DNA from: Chitinophagaceae bacterium
GTDB taxonomy: Bacteria > Bacteroidota > Bacteroidia > Chitinophagales > Chitinophagaceae
Assembly: GCA_016787065.1 (NCBI GenBank)
Contig: JAEUVD010000030.1
Location: forward strand, 1-58,550
Length of the DNA: 58,550 nucleotides
Reading direction: 5' to 3'
Below are positions 1-9,301 of the stretch, in pieces. Both the position numbers and the translations under genes were made by a program. The notes beneath the pieces are model-generated. The model was not told the origin of the DNA and made no database searches. It was given only the letters and a program-made list of their open reading frames with translations. How positions within the stretch are numbered: the first letter of the stretch is position 1; each line of letters starts with the position of its first letter.

Positions 1-30
1 AGAATCATACACAGTAAGTTTCTTTTATCC

Positions 31-38
31 TAGCTTCG
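31..38 (+). promoter_or_regulatory. -7 promoter box of the first gene
   Basis: TAGCTTCG fits the TAnnTT[T/C]G box that recurs upstream of many genes in this window. It ends 17 bases before the ATG of the outer-membrane protein gene. No clear -33 TTG is visible. Confidence 0.4.
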
Positions 39-55
39 CAGCAAATTTTTAAAAA

Positions 56-844
56 ATGAAAAAACTAATTACCATGGTATGTGTGTTGTTGTACACCACA
101 CAACAAATGAATGCACAAGCTTATCTCTCTGTTGGTATCGGACAGAATCTTTGTTTTAACTCGAACGATCCGTATGGTCTTTACGGTGATAACAAGAACG
201 CTATTACAACACTAAAGTCGTTTAATTTAGGACGTGGCTTCGAACCACGTTTTAATTTTGGGTATATGTTTTCAAAGTACCTTGGTGCCGAACTTGGTTT
301 GGGGTATCTACTCGGACAAAAAAATGAAAGAACTTTCGTGAATGGTTCTGAAACCGAAGTTAATACCATGTATTCCAGATTACTTAGAATTGCACCGGCC
401 ATTGTAATTTCAGCAGGTTATGGCAAACTCAATCCATACGGAAAATTTGGTTTGAATATTGGAATGGGAAAAATAGTTACCGATTATAGTTCGGTAAATG
501 GAACCAATAAAGAAGAAGCAACTTGGGTTGATAAAGGCGTGAAAGGTATGGGTATGTTCGGAGGTTTTGGTGTTGAGTATTTTATTACTAAAAAGGCTAC
601 ATTGTATTTAGAAGCCCAAGCTACTAACTTATCTGTTTCTCCTACGAAAGGTGAATTGACTAAATTAGAATATAACGGTAGTGATGAACTTTCTGATTTA
701 AACACCATCGATAAAGAAACTGAATATGTGAAGGAGTTAAATTCAATGGAAAACATTCCTGATTCCTCACCCGACAAAGAATTGAAACCGACATTCTCTT
801 TTGGAACGAATAATTTTACACTTGGTTTCCGCTTTAGATTCTAA
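56..844 (+). CDS. Outer-membrane beta-barrel protein
   Basis: A 262-residue protein with an N-terminal signal peptide (KK, a hydrophobic stretch, then a likely cut after QMNA). The mature part alternates polar and hydrophobic residues and is rich in Gly and aromatic residues (GYMFSKYLGAELGLGYLLG). It ends in FRFRF, a typical terminal beta-strand with a C-terminal Phe, as in OmpA-like or porin-family barrels of Bacteroidota. An acidic stretch near residues 205-245 probably forms an extracellular loop. The ligand is not recognisable. The gene is alone on its strand and converges with nnrE 11 bases downstream. A hairpin terminator follows directly. Confidence 0.8.
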   Translation: MKKLITMVCVLLYTTQQMNAQAYLSVGIGQNLCFNSNDPYGLYGDNKNAITTLKSFNLGRGFEPRFNFGYMFSKYLGAELGLGYLLGQKNERTFVNGSETEVNTMYSRLLRIAPAIVISAGYGKLNPYGKFGLNIGMGKIVTDYSSVNGTNKEEATWVDKGVKGMGMFGGFGVEYFITKKATLYLEAQATNLSVSPTKGELTKLEYNGSDELSDLNTIDKETEYVKELNSMENIPDSSPDKELKPTFSFGTNNFTLGFRFRF

Positions 845-855
845 AACTAACAAGA

Positions 856-1536
856 TTAATAGGAAGAGGGCAAGTTGTCCTCTTTTTTTATTTCCTTTTC
901 TAAAAATCTTGGATGTAAGCCAATATCTAATACCGTAATTTCTCCGCAATATTGTTCTGCCTCTTTAGAAAGGAAAGCAGGTTTATAACACTGAAAGGTT
1001 AAGGTATAATTCGCTTTAACCATGGTTTCATGGCTCGAAAAATGATCGCTATTCATACCAGACGGCAAGTCAATGCTTACCATAGTTAATTCCACTTGAT
1101 TCATTTGGTTTATGATCGTTTTAATGGGCTCTTTAACTCCTTGTGTTAACCCAGTTCCTAACAAAGCGTCAATGCAAATTACATCTTTTGAAGGTGCAAT
1201 TTCTTTCGGCATAGAATGAACAACATGCTCCGCTATCGCACATAAGCGATTATAATTTATTTGATTATCCGGCGACCGATTTCCTTCCGGTAAAATATAA
1301 ACGCTAACCTTATAATTAGAAAGAAACAATAATCGTGCAATTGCCAAGCCATCACCTCCATTATTACCATTGCCACAGAAAACGTTGAACGTATGGTTGT
1401 AGTTCCATTTTGAGCAAATCCATTCAAAACAACGCGTTGCTGCACGTTCCATTAAATCGATCGAGGCAATGGGTTCATGCTGTATGGTATAAGCATCCCA
1501 AGCACGAACAACCTCAGCACTTAAGACTGGAATCAT
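856..1536 (-). CDS. nnrE: NAD(P)H-hydrate epimerase (YjeF N-terminal domain only)
   Basis: A 226-residue protein with the YjeF_N fold. The start MIPVLSAEVVRAWDAYTI and the NGGDGLAIARLL motif (CGNGNNGGDG) are characteristic of the epimerase that interconverts R- and S-NAD(P)HX during nicotinamide cofactor repair. The SIDLPSGMN and TLTFQCYKPAFL segments also fit. Many bacterial homologues carry a C-terminal ADP-dependent dehydratase (NnrD) domain. Here the frame stops just after the family's domain end (LDIGLHPRFLEKE) with a short charged tail that reads through the neighbour's terminator. I chose the ATG at 1536 over an upstream TTG because it fits the family N-terminus and lies four bases after a TACTTTCG box. 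Epimerase activity is likely. The partner dehydratase must be encoded elsewhere or be absent. Confidence 0.88.
   Translation of the reverse strand: MIPVLSAEVVRAWDAYTIQHEPIASIDLMERAATRCFEWICSKWNYNHTFNVFCGNGNNGGDGLAIARLLFLSNYKVSVYILPEGNRSPDNQINYNRLCAIAEHVVHSMPKEIAPSKDVICIDALLGTGLTQGVKEPIKTIINQMNQVELTMVSIDLPSGMNSDHFSSHETMVKANYTLTFQCYKPAFLSKEAEQYCGEITVLDIGLHPRFLEKEIKKEDNLPSSY
866..889 (+). terminator. Rho-independent terminator of the barrel gene
   Basis: A six-pair stem (GAGGGC/GTCCTC, loop AAGTT) is followed by seven T on the plus strand. It lies inside the 3' end of the convergent nnrE frame, so the last residues of NnrE are encoded by its complement. Confidence 0.75.
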
Positions 1537-1540
1537 TCCA

Positions 1541-1548
1541 CGAAAGTA
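1541..1548 (-). promoter_or_regulatory. -7 promoter box of nnrE
   Basis: TACTTTCG on the minus strand, ending four bases before the nnrE ATG. The same eight bases occur before the TPR gene at 7720 and the HD gene at 42278. Confidence 0.45.
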
Positions 1549-1626
1549 CAATCCATTTTATAAGGAACGATGGCGTTTTGCCGTATTAGATTAATTGTTT
1601 TGCAATTCACTTTTATCCAAGCAAAT

Positions 1627-2535
1627 TCAAGAACGATTTAATCCTATAAGCGAACTAAAGCTCGACTCTTCATATAGTTTGTGAATCAAGCCATCGGCTA
1701 AACCAATTTGAGGAACGTGTATTTCTTTGATGCCTCCCCAAGTCATTACCTGAATATAAACTTGTAATGCAGGCACAATTACATCTGCCCTATCCTCTTT
1801 GAAACCGTATTGATGAATTCGCTCAGACACCGTCATGGCATTCATTTCTTTATACATACTTTTCAAAAAATCAATATCCAAAGGTTTACCATTTTTGCGT
1901 TTCGACATGGAAAAAAGTTTATTGATATTTCCCCCTGAACCAATTGCTAAACATTTGCCATTGCTCTTAACTTGAGCTTTAAGAAAATCACGAACAGCAT
2001 CCCAAGTTTCACTTTCATCTTTATTTTTCAACATGCGGATCGTTCCGATATTGAACGATTGATTTTGTAGCAATTTTCCTTTGCTATAATAACTCAGTTC
2101 TGTACTACCACCTCCCACATCAATATAGAGATAATTGCCCGATGCATTCAAGGTTTCAGCTAAATGCGTTTCATAGATAATTCGAGCTTCTTCGTTACCG
2201 GTAATTACTTCGATGGTTATTCCGGTTTCTTGTTTCACCTGATCAATAATATCTTGTGCATTCTCCGCATCGCGCATCGCTGATGTAGCGCAAGCCCGAA
2301 AGCGTTGTACATTATACACCTTTAAGAGATGTTTATATGATTTCATGGTTTCAATCAAATCAGCTTTCTTTTGATCTGAAATCCGTTTATTTTCAAACAC
2401 ATCAAAACCTAATCGTAATGGTACTCGTATCAGGTTTAGTTTTGTAATATCCAAGGACCCATCGGTATATAAACCTACTTCACAAATTAATAAACGGATG
2501 GCATTGGAACCAAGATCGATGGCCGCTAATCGCAT
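1627..2535 (-). CDS. ppx: Exopolyphosphatase / GppA-type phosphatase
   Basis: A 302-residue Ppx/GppA protein of the actin-like ATPase fold. Visible motifs are AIDLGSN (residues 5-11, phosphate loop 1), ATSAMRD (83-89), the EE pair at 115-116 and DVGGGSTELS (139-148, phosphate loop 2). It corresponds to the short form that lacks the C-terminal HD-like extension of E. coli Ppx. The family hydrolyses terminal phosphates of polyphosphate or pppGpp. It lies downstream of ppk1 on the same strand, so synthesis and breakdown of polyphosphate are probably co-expressed. The ATG at 2535 is preferred over a TTG 21 bases upstream. A near-box TACCTTG lies at 2554-2560. Confidence 0.9.
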   Translation of the reverse strand: MRLAAIDLGSNAIRLLICEVGLYTDGSLDITKLNLIRVPLRLGFDVFENKRISDQKKADLIETMKSYKHLLKVYNVQRFRACATSAMRDAENAQDIIDQVKQETGITIEVITGNEEARIIYETHLAETLNASGNYLYIDVGGGSTELSYYSKGKLLQNQSFNIGTIRMLKNKDESETWDAVRDFLKAQVKSNGKCLAIGSGGNINKLFSMSKRKNGKPLDIDFLKSMYKEMNAMTVSERIHQYGFKEDRADVIVPALQVYIQVMTWGGIKEIHVPQIGLADGLIHKLYEESSFSSLIGLNRS

Positions 2536-2712
2536 GCTAATAACTTCAGCCTGCAAGGTACATGTTTGTTTGATTTATTTGGAAGAATACATGAAATAAC
2601 ATTACGCTCGTTTCTTTATAAATGTATATTACCTCCCTTTCTTAAAACGAAAAAATGATACTAGTTGAAAAGCATGTGGATCTGTTTCAACTAAGCTTTC
2701 CAAGCACTCAAC

Positions 2713-4785
2713 TTAATCATATTTGCGTTTCTTCAAAAATTGATAGATCGCTAATTGAGATCGAACCTTTCTAGTTTGATTCGTATTGGCATATTCATTG
2801 CGTTGTTGATTGTCTAATATGCGCCCCTTTACATTTTCTTTCAACTGCAACTCGAGAATTGTTTGCAATTCTTCTTTCAATTGCTCATCCAGAATAGGTG
2901 TAGTAACTTCAATGCGATAATCTAAATTCCGAACCATCCAATCGGCACTGGAAATATAATACTCCTCTTTACCCTTGTTATAAAAATACATGACTCTGGC
3001 ATGCTCCAAAAACTCATCCACAATACTGGTTGCTTTCAGTGGTACAGGCCATTGTTTGTGTTCTGTTATGGCACAAAATATGCTTCGAATAATTAATTGA
3101 ATAGATACCCCCTTCTCAGCTAACGTATAGATGGTTCGAATTAATTGCGGATCGGCTAAGGAGTTTAATTTTATTTTTACCTCAGCCCGTTTCCCTTGTT
3201 GTTTATGCTTTAACTCTTGTAGCAATTTTGTTTGAAAAAATGACCGAGTATTATACGGAGAAACAATTAAATACTTACACTGCTGTAACAGTTTTTTTTG
3301 CGTTGGTTTTTGAATGAATTGAAATACCTTTTCAACATCCCTTAATAACCCAGGATGTGAGGTAAGTAAACAATGATCACCGTAAATAGCTGCTGTTGAT
3401 TCATTGAGATTACCGGTACTAATAAAACCATAAGCCTTTTTTTGTTTGCCATGTCTTTTCGTAATATGACAAATTTTAGCGTGTATTTTCATTTCTGGCA
3501 ATCCAACCAGTACAGTTACGTTTTCTTCTTCTAAAATGCGCTTCCAACGTAAATTGGCTTCTTCATCAAAACGTGCTTTTAATTCAATTACAATAATGAC
3601 TTGTTTGCCATTACGAACGGCGTTTAAAAGTGCATTAATAATTTTTGAGTCCTTGGCTAAACGATAGCAGGTAATTTTAATACATTCCACTTCAGGATCA
3701 ATAGCTGCTTCACGCAATAAATCGATCATTGAATCGAACGAATGATAGGGAAAATGCAACATCACATCACGTTCATCAAGTACCTTCAGGATTCGAACCG
3801 GCTGCTTTAACAGCGGATGTACGAAAGGTTTACTTCGTTGCGTAGTTTTTGGAAAAACGCTTCGAGGAAAATTCATAAAGTCTTTGAAATTATGAATTCG
3901 TCCGCCAGCCACTAAATGATCATGTTTATTCAAATTGAACAAAACAATCAAGTAATCGAGTAAATTTTTCTGAATATTTTTATCATACACCAACCGTAAT
4001 GCTTTTCCCTTCTTACGGTTTTTAAGTCCTTTTTCTAAACTTGTAATTAAGTCTGATTGAATATCATTATCAATATCCAATTCAGCATCGCGGGTTACCT
4101 TTATGATATACCCTTCAAAGTGGTTAAATCCAAATTGTGCAAAGAGTTTGGGTAAGCTAAAACGAATCACATCCTCCAATAACATGATATGCGTTTTACT
4201 TTTAGCAGAAGGAAGGGTAATAAAACGAGGCAGCGTTTGTGTTGGTATTTCTATAAGGGCGTATCGTTGGGTATCTCCATCCGGTTTTCTGCTTAATGTA
4301 CAGGCCAGGTAAATCGATTTATCATTCAAAGAAGGTAAGCCTCGAATGCCTTCAATAATTATAGGCGCAATATTGGTGCGTACTTTTTCATTGAAATAAT
4401 CATCCACAAATTGTTTTTGAACACGATTCAATTGACGCTCATTCACCATTTCTATGCCTTCCTTTTTCATCTCCTTGAGCAAGCCGGCATAAATATGTTC
4501 AAATCGTTTTTGCTGATCTAACACTACTTGTTGAATGGCTTGTAGCACTTCAGAAGGGTTATTCTCCCGAAATTTCTTACCCACACCACTTAATCGGAGC
4601 ATGCGCATTAAAGAAGCCACCCTGACCCGAAAAAACTCGTCTAGGTTATTAGAAAATATTCCTAAAAAACGTAATCGTTCATAAAGAGGAACAGAAGGGT
4701 CGTTGGATTCTTGTAAAACACGTTCATTAAACGACAACCAACTTAAATCACGTAAGAGTATCGGGTATCTTGTTCCGGAATGCAC
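2713..4785 (-). CDS. ppk1: Polyphosphate kinase 1
   Basis: A 690-residue PPK1 that polymerises the gamma phosphate of ATP into polyphosphate, reversibly. The N-terminal domain shows LSWLSFNERVL and SNNLDEFFRVR. Both PLD-like catalytic domains are intact, with the autophosphorylated His at 435 (KIHAK) and the second active-site His at 595 (FLEHARV), plus SSADWM and RNLDYRIEV near the C-terminus. Length matches E. coli PPK1. The start is GTG at 4785, which gives the family N-terminus and lies only four bases after a TACATTTG box. It is followed by ppx after a 177-base gap in which I see nothing else. Confidence 0.96.
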   Translation of the reverse strand: MHSGTRYPILLRDLSWLSFNERVLQESNDPSVPLYERLRFLGIFSNNLDEFFRVRVASLMRMLRLSGVGKKFRENNPSEVLQAIQQVVLDQQKRFEHIYAGLLKEMKKEGIEMVNERQLNRVQKQFVDDYFNEKVRTNIAPIIIEGIRGLPSLNDKSIYLACTLSRKPDGDTQRYALIEIPTQTLPRFITLPSAKSKTHIMLLEDVIRFSLPKLFAQFGFNHFEGYIIKVTRDAELDIDNDIQSDLITSLEKGLKNRKKGKALRLVYDKNIQKNLLDYLIVLFNLNKHDHLVAGGRIHNFKDFMNFPRSVFPKTTQRSKPFVHPLLKQPVRILKVLDERDVMLHFPYHSFDSMIDLLREAAIDPEVECIKITCYRLAKDSKIINALLNAVRNGKQVIIVIELKARFDEEANLRWKRILEEENVTVLVGLPEMKIHAKICHITKRHGKQKKAYGFISTGNLNESTAAIYGDHCLLTSHPGLLRDVEKVFQFIQKPTQKKLLQQCKYLIVSPYNTRSFFQTKLLQELKHKQQGKRAEVKIKLNSLADPQLIRTIYTLAEKGVSIQLIIRSIFCAITEHKQWPVPLKATSIVDEFLEHARVMYFYNKGKEEYYISSADWMVRNLDYRIEVTTPILDEQLKEELQTILELQLKENVKGRILDNQQRNEYANTNQTRKVRSQLAIYQFLKKRKYD

Positions 4786-4789
4786 GCGC

Positions 4790-4797
4790 CAAATGTA
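4790..4797 (-). promoter_or_regulatory. -7 promoter box of ppk1
   Basis: TACATTTG on the minus strand, four bases from the GTG start. It supports that start and suggests a leaderless or nearly leaderless transcript. Confidence 0.5.
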
Positions 4798-4872
4798 AAG
4801 CAGCTTACTTCCATTTTATATTACTAAATTATTAAGAATGCACTAGTTTTAAACATTCTAAACTTTCCTAGG

Positions 4873-5769
4873 TTGCAAAAAAAAATAATTTTAACTTGGT
4901 TTGCGATGTGTTTAGGCTTGGTTTTTTCCGTACATGTGAGCGGAATAAAAACAAACTATCGCGTTTTTGGGCATGGCCAGCCCATCCTTATTATCAACGG
5001 TGGCCCCGGAATGAATAGCGATGGTTTCGCTACCCTAGCTAAAACTATTGCCGACCTTGGTTACCAAACTATAATTTACGATCAACGAGGTACAGGCGGC
5101 AGCAAACTCACTGCAGTGAATAGTAAAACGATTACTATGAATTTAATGGCGGCAGATATTGAAGATCTTCGTAAAGAATTAAACATTAAACAATGGACTG
5201 TTTTAGGTCATTCTTTCGGAGGTATTTTAGCTTGTCATTACTATGCCAAGTATCCTTCTTCCGTTCGTAAACTCATCTTTTCCTCTTCCGGCGGTGTAAA
5301 TCTCAACTTTATAAACGGGTTGAGTGATCGTATTTTATCCAATTTAAGCGCTCTGGAGAAAGATAGTTTTTTATTCTATCAACAAAAAATGGATAGTGGC
5401 GATACTACTTATTCCGTTAGAAGAAAAAGAGCCGAATATTTGGCCTGTGCTTATGTTTTTAATCGAAAATACGCACCCCTAATCGCGGAACGACTCCTGC
5501 AGGTTAACTACGATGTAAACCAATGGGTGTTTCAGGATTTAAGGAAAATAAAGTATAATTATCTGCATCGGTTCAAAAATGCTCCCGTTCCGGTTTTAAT
5601 ACTTCAAGGAAACAAGGATATACTAACCATGGAGACAGCCCGGGAAATACAAGCCTCTTTTCGAAAAGCCAAATTGGTAGAACTCAATAACTGTGCTCAT
5701 TATGGATGGTTAGATGCTCCGGATATTTATATAAAAGCTATTCGAGATTTTCTTTCCCAAGCGATTTAA
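4873..5769 (+). CDS. Secreted alpha/beta-hydrolase, proline-iminopeptidase-like
   Basis: A 298-residue alpha/beta-hydrolase. The oxyanion region [11 protein letters not shown] (residues 42-52), YDQRGTGGS (69-77), nucleophile elbow GHSFGG (Ser114), Asp249 (GNKDI) and His276 (NCAHYGW) form a complete catalytic triad. The GGPG and DQRGTG motifs are typical of the prolyl iminopeptidase/tricorn-interacting-factor group, but substrate cannot be inferred. Starting at the TTG (4873) gives a signal peptide (KKIILTWF...). The next in-frame ATG is at 4906 and would cut off the positive N-terminus. The protein is probably periplasmic. It is divergent from ppk1 and ends 32 bases before miaB. Confidence 0.82.
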   Translation: MQKKIILTWFAMCLGLVFSVHVSGIKTNYRVFGHGQPILIINGGPGMNSDGFATLAKTIADLGYQTIIYDQRGTGGSKLTAVNSKTITMNLMAADIEDLRKELNIKQWTVLGHSFGGILACHYYAKYPSSVRKLIFSSSGGVNLNFINGLSDRILSNLSALEKDSFLFYQQKMDSGDTTYSVRRKRAEYLACAYVFNRKYAPLIAERLLQVNYDVNQWVFQDLRKIKYNYLHRFKNAPVPVLILQGNKDILTMETAREIQASFRKAKLVELNNCAHYGWLDAPDIYIKAIRDFLSQAI

Positions 5770-5786
5770 ACGAAAGTCGCACACCT

Positions 5787-5794
5787 TATATTTG
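5787..5794 (+). promoter_or_regulatory. -7 promoter box of miaB
   Basis: TATATTTG, ending seven bases before the miaB ATG at 5802. It supports that start over the longer frame that runs into the hydrolase gene. Confidence 0.5.
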
Positions 5795-5801
5795 CAGCCT
5801 C

Positions 5802-7202
5802 ATGTTAGACCTTGGTAATAAAACCATCGATGAATCGCAACAGGGCATGGCTCTTAAATCCGATTTGAATGCTGCAGCCTTGAAAAAATTCTATATCGAA
5901 AGTTATGGCTGTGCCATGAATTTCAATGACAGTGAAATTGTAGCTTCTATTCTTCATGAAAAAGGCTATGGCGCCACGTCGAATATGGAAGAAGCACAAT
6001 TGGTTTTAATAAATACCTGTTCAATTCGTGATAAGGCAGAGCAAACAGTCCGTCATCGATTAATGCATTTCAAAGGACTAAAAAAGCGAAACAGACAATT
6101 ATTAGTTGGAGTATTAGGTTGCATGGCCGAACGATTAAAAGAAAAGTTACTCGAAGAAGAAAAACTCGTTGATATTGTTGTTGGCCCCGATGCTTACCGC
6201 GCCTTACCGGCTTTAATTGAAGAAGCCGAGAGCGGACAAAAAGGGGTGAATGTTTTATTAAGTAGAGAAGAAACCTATGGCGACATCAATCCGATACGTT
6301 TAGATGCAAATGGTATCAGCAGTTTTGTAAGCATCATGCGTGGTTGTAATAATATGTGCAGCTTTTGTGTGGTTCCATTTACTCGTGGAAGAGAGCGTAG
6401 CCGAGATGCAGATTCTATTATTCGCGAAGCGAGCGAACTGTTCGATATGGGTTATCGGGAAGTAACTTTACTCGGTCAAAATGTGGATAGCTATCGATAT
6501 GAACATTCGAATGGTGAAGTAATATCTTTTGCTAATTTGCTTGAAAAAGTAGCCTCCATTAATCCATTACTTCGCGTGCGTTTTAGCACCTCACATCCAA
6601 AAGATATTACAGATGATGTATTGTTTACCATGGCAAAGCATCAGAATATCTGCAATTCTATTCACTTGCCAATTCAAAGCGGAAGTACCGCGGTATTGCA
6701 ACGTATGAACAGAACTTATACACGCGAATGGTATATGCATAAGGTTGCGCGAATTAAAGAAATTCTACCTGATTGTGGCCTTAGCACGGATATTATAGTT
6801 GGGTTCTGTGGCGAAACGGAAGAAGATCATCAGGAAACCCTAGAAGTATTAGAAGCATGCCGATTTGATTTAGCCTACATGTACCTCTATAGTGAAAGAC
6901 CCGGAACCTTAGCTGCTCGTAGGTATGAGGATGATGTACCGAATGAAATAAAAAGTCGACGATTGGATGAGGTGATTGCGGTATTCCGAAAAGGTAGTCA
7001 GCTAAGTAATGAATCGGATATCGGAAAAACCTTCGAGATTTTAGTAGAAGGCCCTTCTAAAAAAGACGAATCGAATTTCAACGGAAGGAATCAACAAAAC
7101 AAAATGGTAATTTTCCCAAGAGGTAATTCATCCGTTGGTGATTATATTCAGGTCAAAATTACAGGCTGCACAAGTGGCACCTTATTTGGGGAGATCGTTT
7201 AG
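5802..7202 (+). CDS. miaB: tRNA-2-methylthio-N6-dimethylallyladenosine synthase
   Basis: A 466-residue radical-SAM methylthiotransferase that adds a methylthio group to i6A37 of tRNA. The N-terminal UPF0004 domain has its three cluster cysteines ([26 protein letters not shown]). The radical-SAM cluster motif is CNNMCSFC, followed by [21 protein letters not shown] and a C-terminal TRAM domain complete the family order. RGRERSR and the full-length TRAM favour MiaB over MtaB or RimO. The gene has its own TATATTTG box. Confidence 0.95.
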   Translation: MLDLGNKTIDESQQGMALKSDLNAAALKKFYIESYGCAMNFNDSEIVASILHEKGYGATSNMEEAQLVLINTCSIRDKAEQTVRHRLMHFKGLKKRNRQLLVGVLGCMAERLKEKLLEEEKLVDIVVGPDAYRALPALIEEAESGQKGVNVLLSREETYGDINPIRLDANGISSFVSIMRGCNNMCSFCVVPFTRGRERSRDADSIIREASELFDMGYREVTLLGQNVDSYRYEHSNGEVISFANLLEKVASINPLLRVRFSTSHPKDITDDVLFTMAKHQNICNSIHLPIQSGSTAVLQRMNRTYTREWYMHKVARIKEILPDCGLSTDIIVGFCGETEEDHQETLEVLEACRFDLAYMYLYSERPGTLAARRYEDDVPNEIKSRRLDEVIAVFRKGSQLSNESDIGKTFEILVEGPSKKDESNFNGRNQQNKMVIFPRGNSSVGDYIQVKITGCTSGTLFGEIV

Positions 7203-7443
7203 GTAAATCGTATATCCGCGCAATTTCAAGTTGCTAAAGCATGACGAGTTTGTGCGATATGCTAACAGAAAGGAAGACGCTGGGTAAGGTGGCTTTATGG
7301 AAGGCGATTGTTTTAGGCCCATCCTAATATCATGGTATTTAATTATAGTTGTCCGAAATGAATTCTATCAACATCTTAGAACAATTATGGATATTGATTA
7401 TTAAAAGAAATCAATGAATACCCCTATATTCTTTTAGCACGCG

Positions 7444-7485
7444 TATTATTTAGGATTGTTAGGATTAAATTGGATGAAGGATTTT
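7444..7485 (+). repeat. Short interspersed AGGAT repeat, copy 1
   Basis: ATTATTTAGGATTG is followed by TTAGGATTAAA, TTGGATGAA and AGGATT, an imperfect run of GGAT words at 9, 10 and 8 base spacing. The start ATTATTTAGGA is identical in the second copy near 16127. Confidence 0.45.
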
Positions 7486-7694
7486 ACTATGATTTTCGCC
7501 TTTGGCGTTAAGATCAATAGTCATTCAAATTTCGGAAGAAAATAATTTCTTCGATAAAATCTCTTAAGTGATCATAACAATCTTAAAAAATCCATGTTTC
7601 ATATTTATGACAGACGATGGTAGTATTTAAGCCAGGATCAGAATAAATCGTAAACAATTTAAACAGCACGTTTGCAGAAACCTTACAATTCACT

Positions 7695-7702
7695 TACTTT
7701 CG
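7695..7702 (+). promoter_or_regulatory. -7 promoter box of the TPR membrane protein
   Basis: TACTTTCG, ending 17 bases before the ATG at 7720. It decides the start, because the longer frame from 7672 begins upstream of the box. Confidence 0.4.
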
Positions 7703-7719
7703 CGCTCACATTAAAAAAT

Positions 7720-8379
7720 ATGTTCGCGTTACGTAAGTTCATTGTTGCCAATCGTATTCTGTTAGCCGTTGCATTGGTGGTTTTAGGTATTTTAATTACT
7801 TGGCAAGTAAAACATGGTATCTGGGTTTCTTGGATCTTTTTTTTGGTAGCAATTTTAATGGTTGTTGCGCATTACATGGTTGGTCCTATGAGTTTGGTTC
7901 AACGTTTAATGGAAGATGGTGATTTAGAAGGTGCCCAAAAACTGATTGCTCAGGTTAAGAAACCGAATCTCTTGTACAAACCCATTCGCTCTGCTTATTT
8001 CATGTTGAAATCTAATATTTCAACGATGAATGAGAATTACGAAGATGCCGAAGCGGATATACGTAGAAGTTTAGAAGCCGGCATCGACGATAAAAGCGTT
8101 CAAGGCGGTGCATTTTTACAACTCGGTATGCTTGCACTTAAGAAAGGTGATAAAAAAGAAGCATACGAAAACTTGCGCAAAGCCGTTCAATCCGGTTTAC
8201 CGGATAAAGATTCTGAAGCTTCGGCATACTTAGCCCTTTGTAATATTTGTGGCGAACGTAGAGATTTCAAAGGCATGAAGGTGTACTTTCAAAAGGCCAA
8301 AGCATGTAAGCCTAAACATGAGCAAATTGTGAATCAAATTAAAGAAATCGACAAATACATTGCTCGGATCCCAGGCTAA
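7720..8379 (+). CDS. Membrane-anchored TPR protein
   Basis: A 219-residue protein. Two hydrophobic helices (about residues 10-28 and 34-52) are followed by a soluble region with three or four tetratricopeptide-like helical pairs (GDLEGAQKLI, ENYEDAEADIRRSL, GDKKEAYENLRKAV, RRDFKGMKVYFQKA). TPR domains are protein-interaction scaffolds. No specific function can be assigned. It converges with the sterol-desaturase gene with a 13-base gap and no visible terminator. Confidence 0.8.
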   Translation: MFALRKFIVANRILLAVALVVLGILITWQVKHGIWVSWIFFLVAILMVVAHYMVGPMSLVQRLMEDGDLEGAQKLIAQVKKPNLLYKPIRSAYFMLKSNISTMNENYEDAEADIRRSLEAGIDDKSVQGGAFLQLGMLALKKGDKKEAYENLRKAVQSGLPDKDSEASAYLALCNICGERRDFKGMKVYFQKAKACKPKHEQIVNQIKEIDKYIARIPG

Positions 8380-8392
8380 ATCGCTATTCTAA

Positions 8393-9301
8393 CTATTCTA
8401 ATCCTTCTCGTTTCCGCAATTGTTTAGCTGTGGAAGACAGTTCATCATGTCGCCAACCGGGAGCTTCTATCAAATATTGTATTCGTTGCTTTAAACTTAA
8501 ACCAGGTTGCGTTAGATCACGAAACAAATTGCGCCATTCATGAAATATAATACCGATGGGATGATGCGGGTGCTCATAGTTTTTAGTTAACCCATAAACT
8601 ACTTTTACCTGATCTACTTCTTCTTGATACGTACCAAATAATCGATCCCATATTATTAATACCATACCCATATTTCTATCGAGGTAAAGTACATTACTCG
8701 CATGATGCACCCGGTGATGACTTGGAGAAACAAATATCCATTCGAACCAAGAAGGCATTTTACGCACGTATTGTGTATGTACCAAAATGCCATAAATCTG
8801 ACAAATAGCATCTACCAATAAAATATCTAAAGGTCGAAATCCAAGGATGGTTAGAGGAATAAAAAACCAAAAAGATACGAAAGGACGAAAAACAGAAGAT
8901 CGAAAACCGGTGGTCAGATTAAATTCAACGGAAGAGTGATGCGTAACGTGCACAGCCCATAATATTCTGGAAAAATGCTCACAACGATGTTCAAGATAAA
9001 AACACAAATCAACTCCTAAAAACAAAAGAACCCAATATAACCACGAATCATTGGCAAGGGCTATTACATGATGTGAAAAGAAAAACCCAAGAAGAAGAAG
9101 TACAGAAGTTCGAACCAACAAGCCCAATCCGTAATTGGCTATATTCAACCATAGATTGATAAGGGTTTCCTTAAAACTATAATAGTACCTTTTTTGCCAT
9201 GTACTAAAGAGAACTTCTAATGAAATTAGAACAATATAAATAGGTGTTGAAATGGCTAGCAGCCAATTTTCTTTCAAAAATGATATAACGTCATCCAACA
9301 T
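8393..9301 (-). CDS. Fatty-acid hydroxylase / sterol desaturase family protein
   Basis: A 302-residue integral membrane di-iron oxygenase. The three histidine boxes that bind iron are complete: HRCEH (105-109), HVTHH (118-122) and HRVHH (196-200). The latter lies in the family motif SPSHHRVHH. Several membrane helices flank them. The family inserts hydroxyls or double bonds into lipids. The substrate here is unknown. The ATG at 9301 overlaps the stop codon of frr by one base (TAATG), so translation is likely coupled to ribosome recycling factor. A longer start at 9337 would lie inside frr. Confidence 0.9.
   Translation of the reverse strand: MLDDVISFLKENWLLAISTPIYIVLISLEVLFSTWQKRYYYSFKETLINLWLNIANYGLGLLVRTSVLLLLGFFFSHHVIALANDSWLYWVLLFLGVDLCFYLEHRCEHFSRILWAVHVTHHSSVEFNLTTGFRSSVFRPFVSFWFFIPLTILGFRPLDILLVDAICQIYGILVHTQYVRKMPSWFEWIFVSPSHHRVHHASNVLYLDRNMGMVLIIWDRLFGTYQEEVDQVKVVYGLTKNYEHPHHPIGIIFHEWRNLFRDLTQPGLSLKQRIQYLIEAPGWRHDELSSTAKQLRKREGLE

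Larger units (their letters stand above)
7203..7719 (+). other. Gene-free stretch with AGGATT-rich words
   Basis: About 500 bases without a convincing gene. The longest ATG frame of note is 28 codons (from 7241) and is not accepted. Around 7444-7485 the motif GGAT recurs four times at 8-10 base spacing. A closely similar short run lies at 16127-16158. Nothing else was recognised before the TACTTTCG box at 7695. Confidence 0.5.

Noticed and set aside
7241..7327. A 28-codon frame with a faint resemblance (RKTLGKVALWKAI) to DUF559 endonuclease N-termini
   Set aside because: Too short and without the rest of the domain; the match is within what chance allows.
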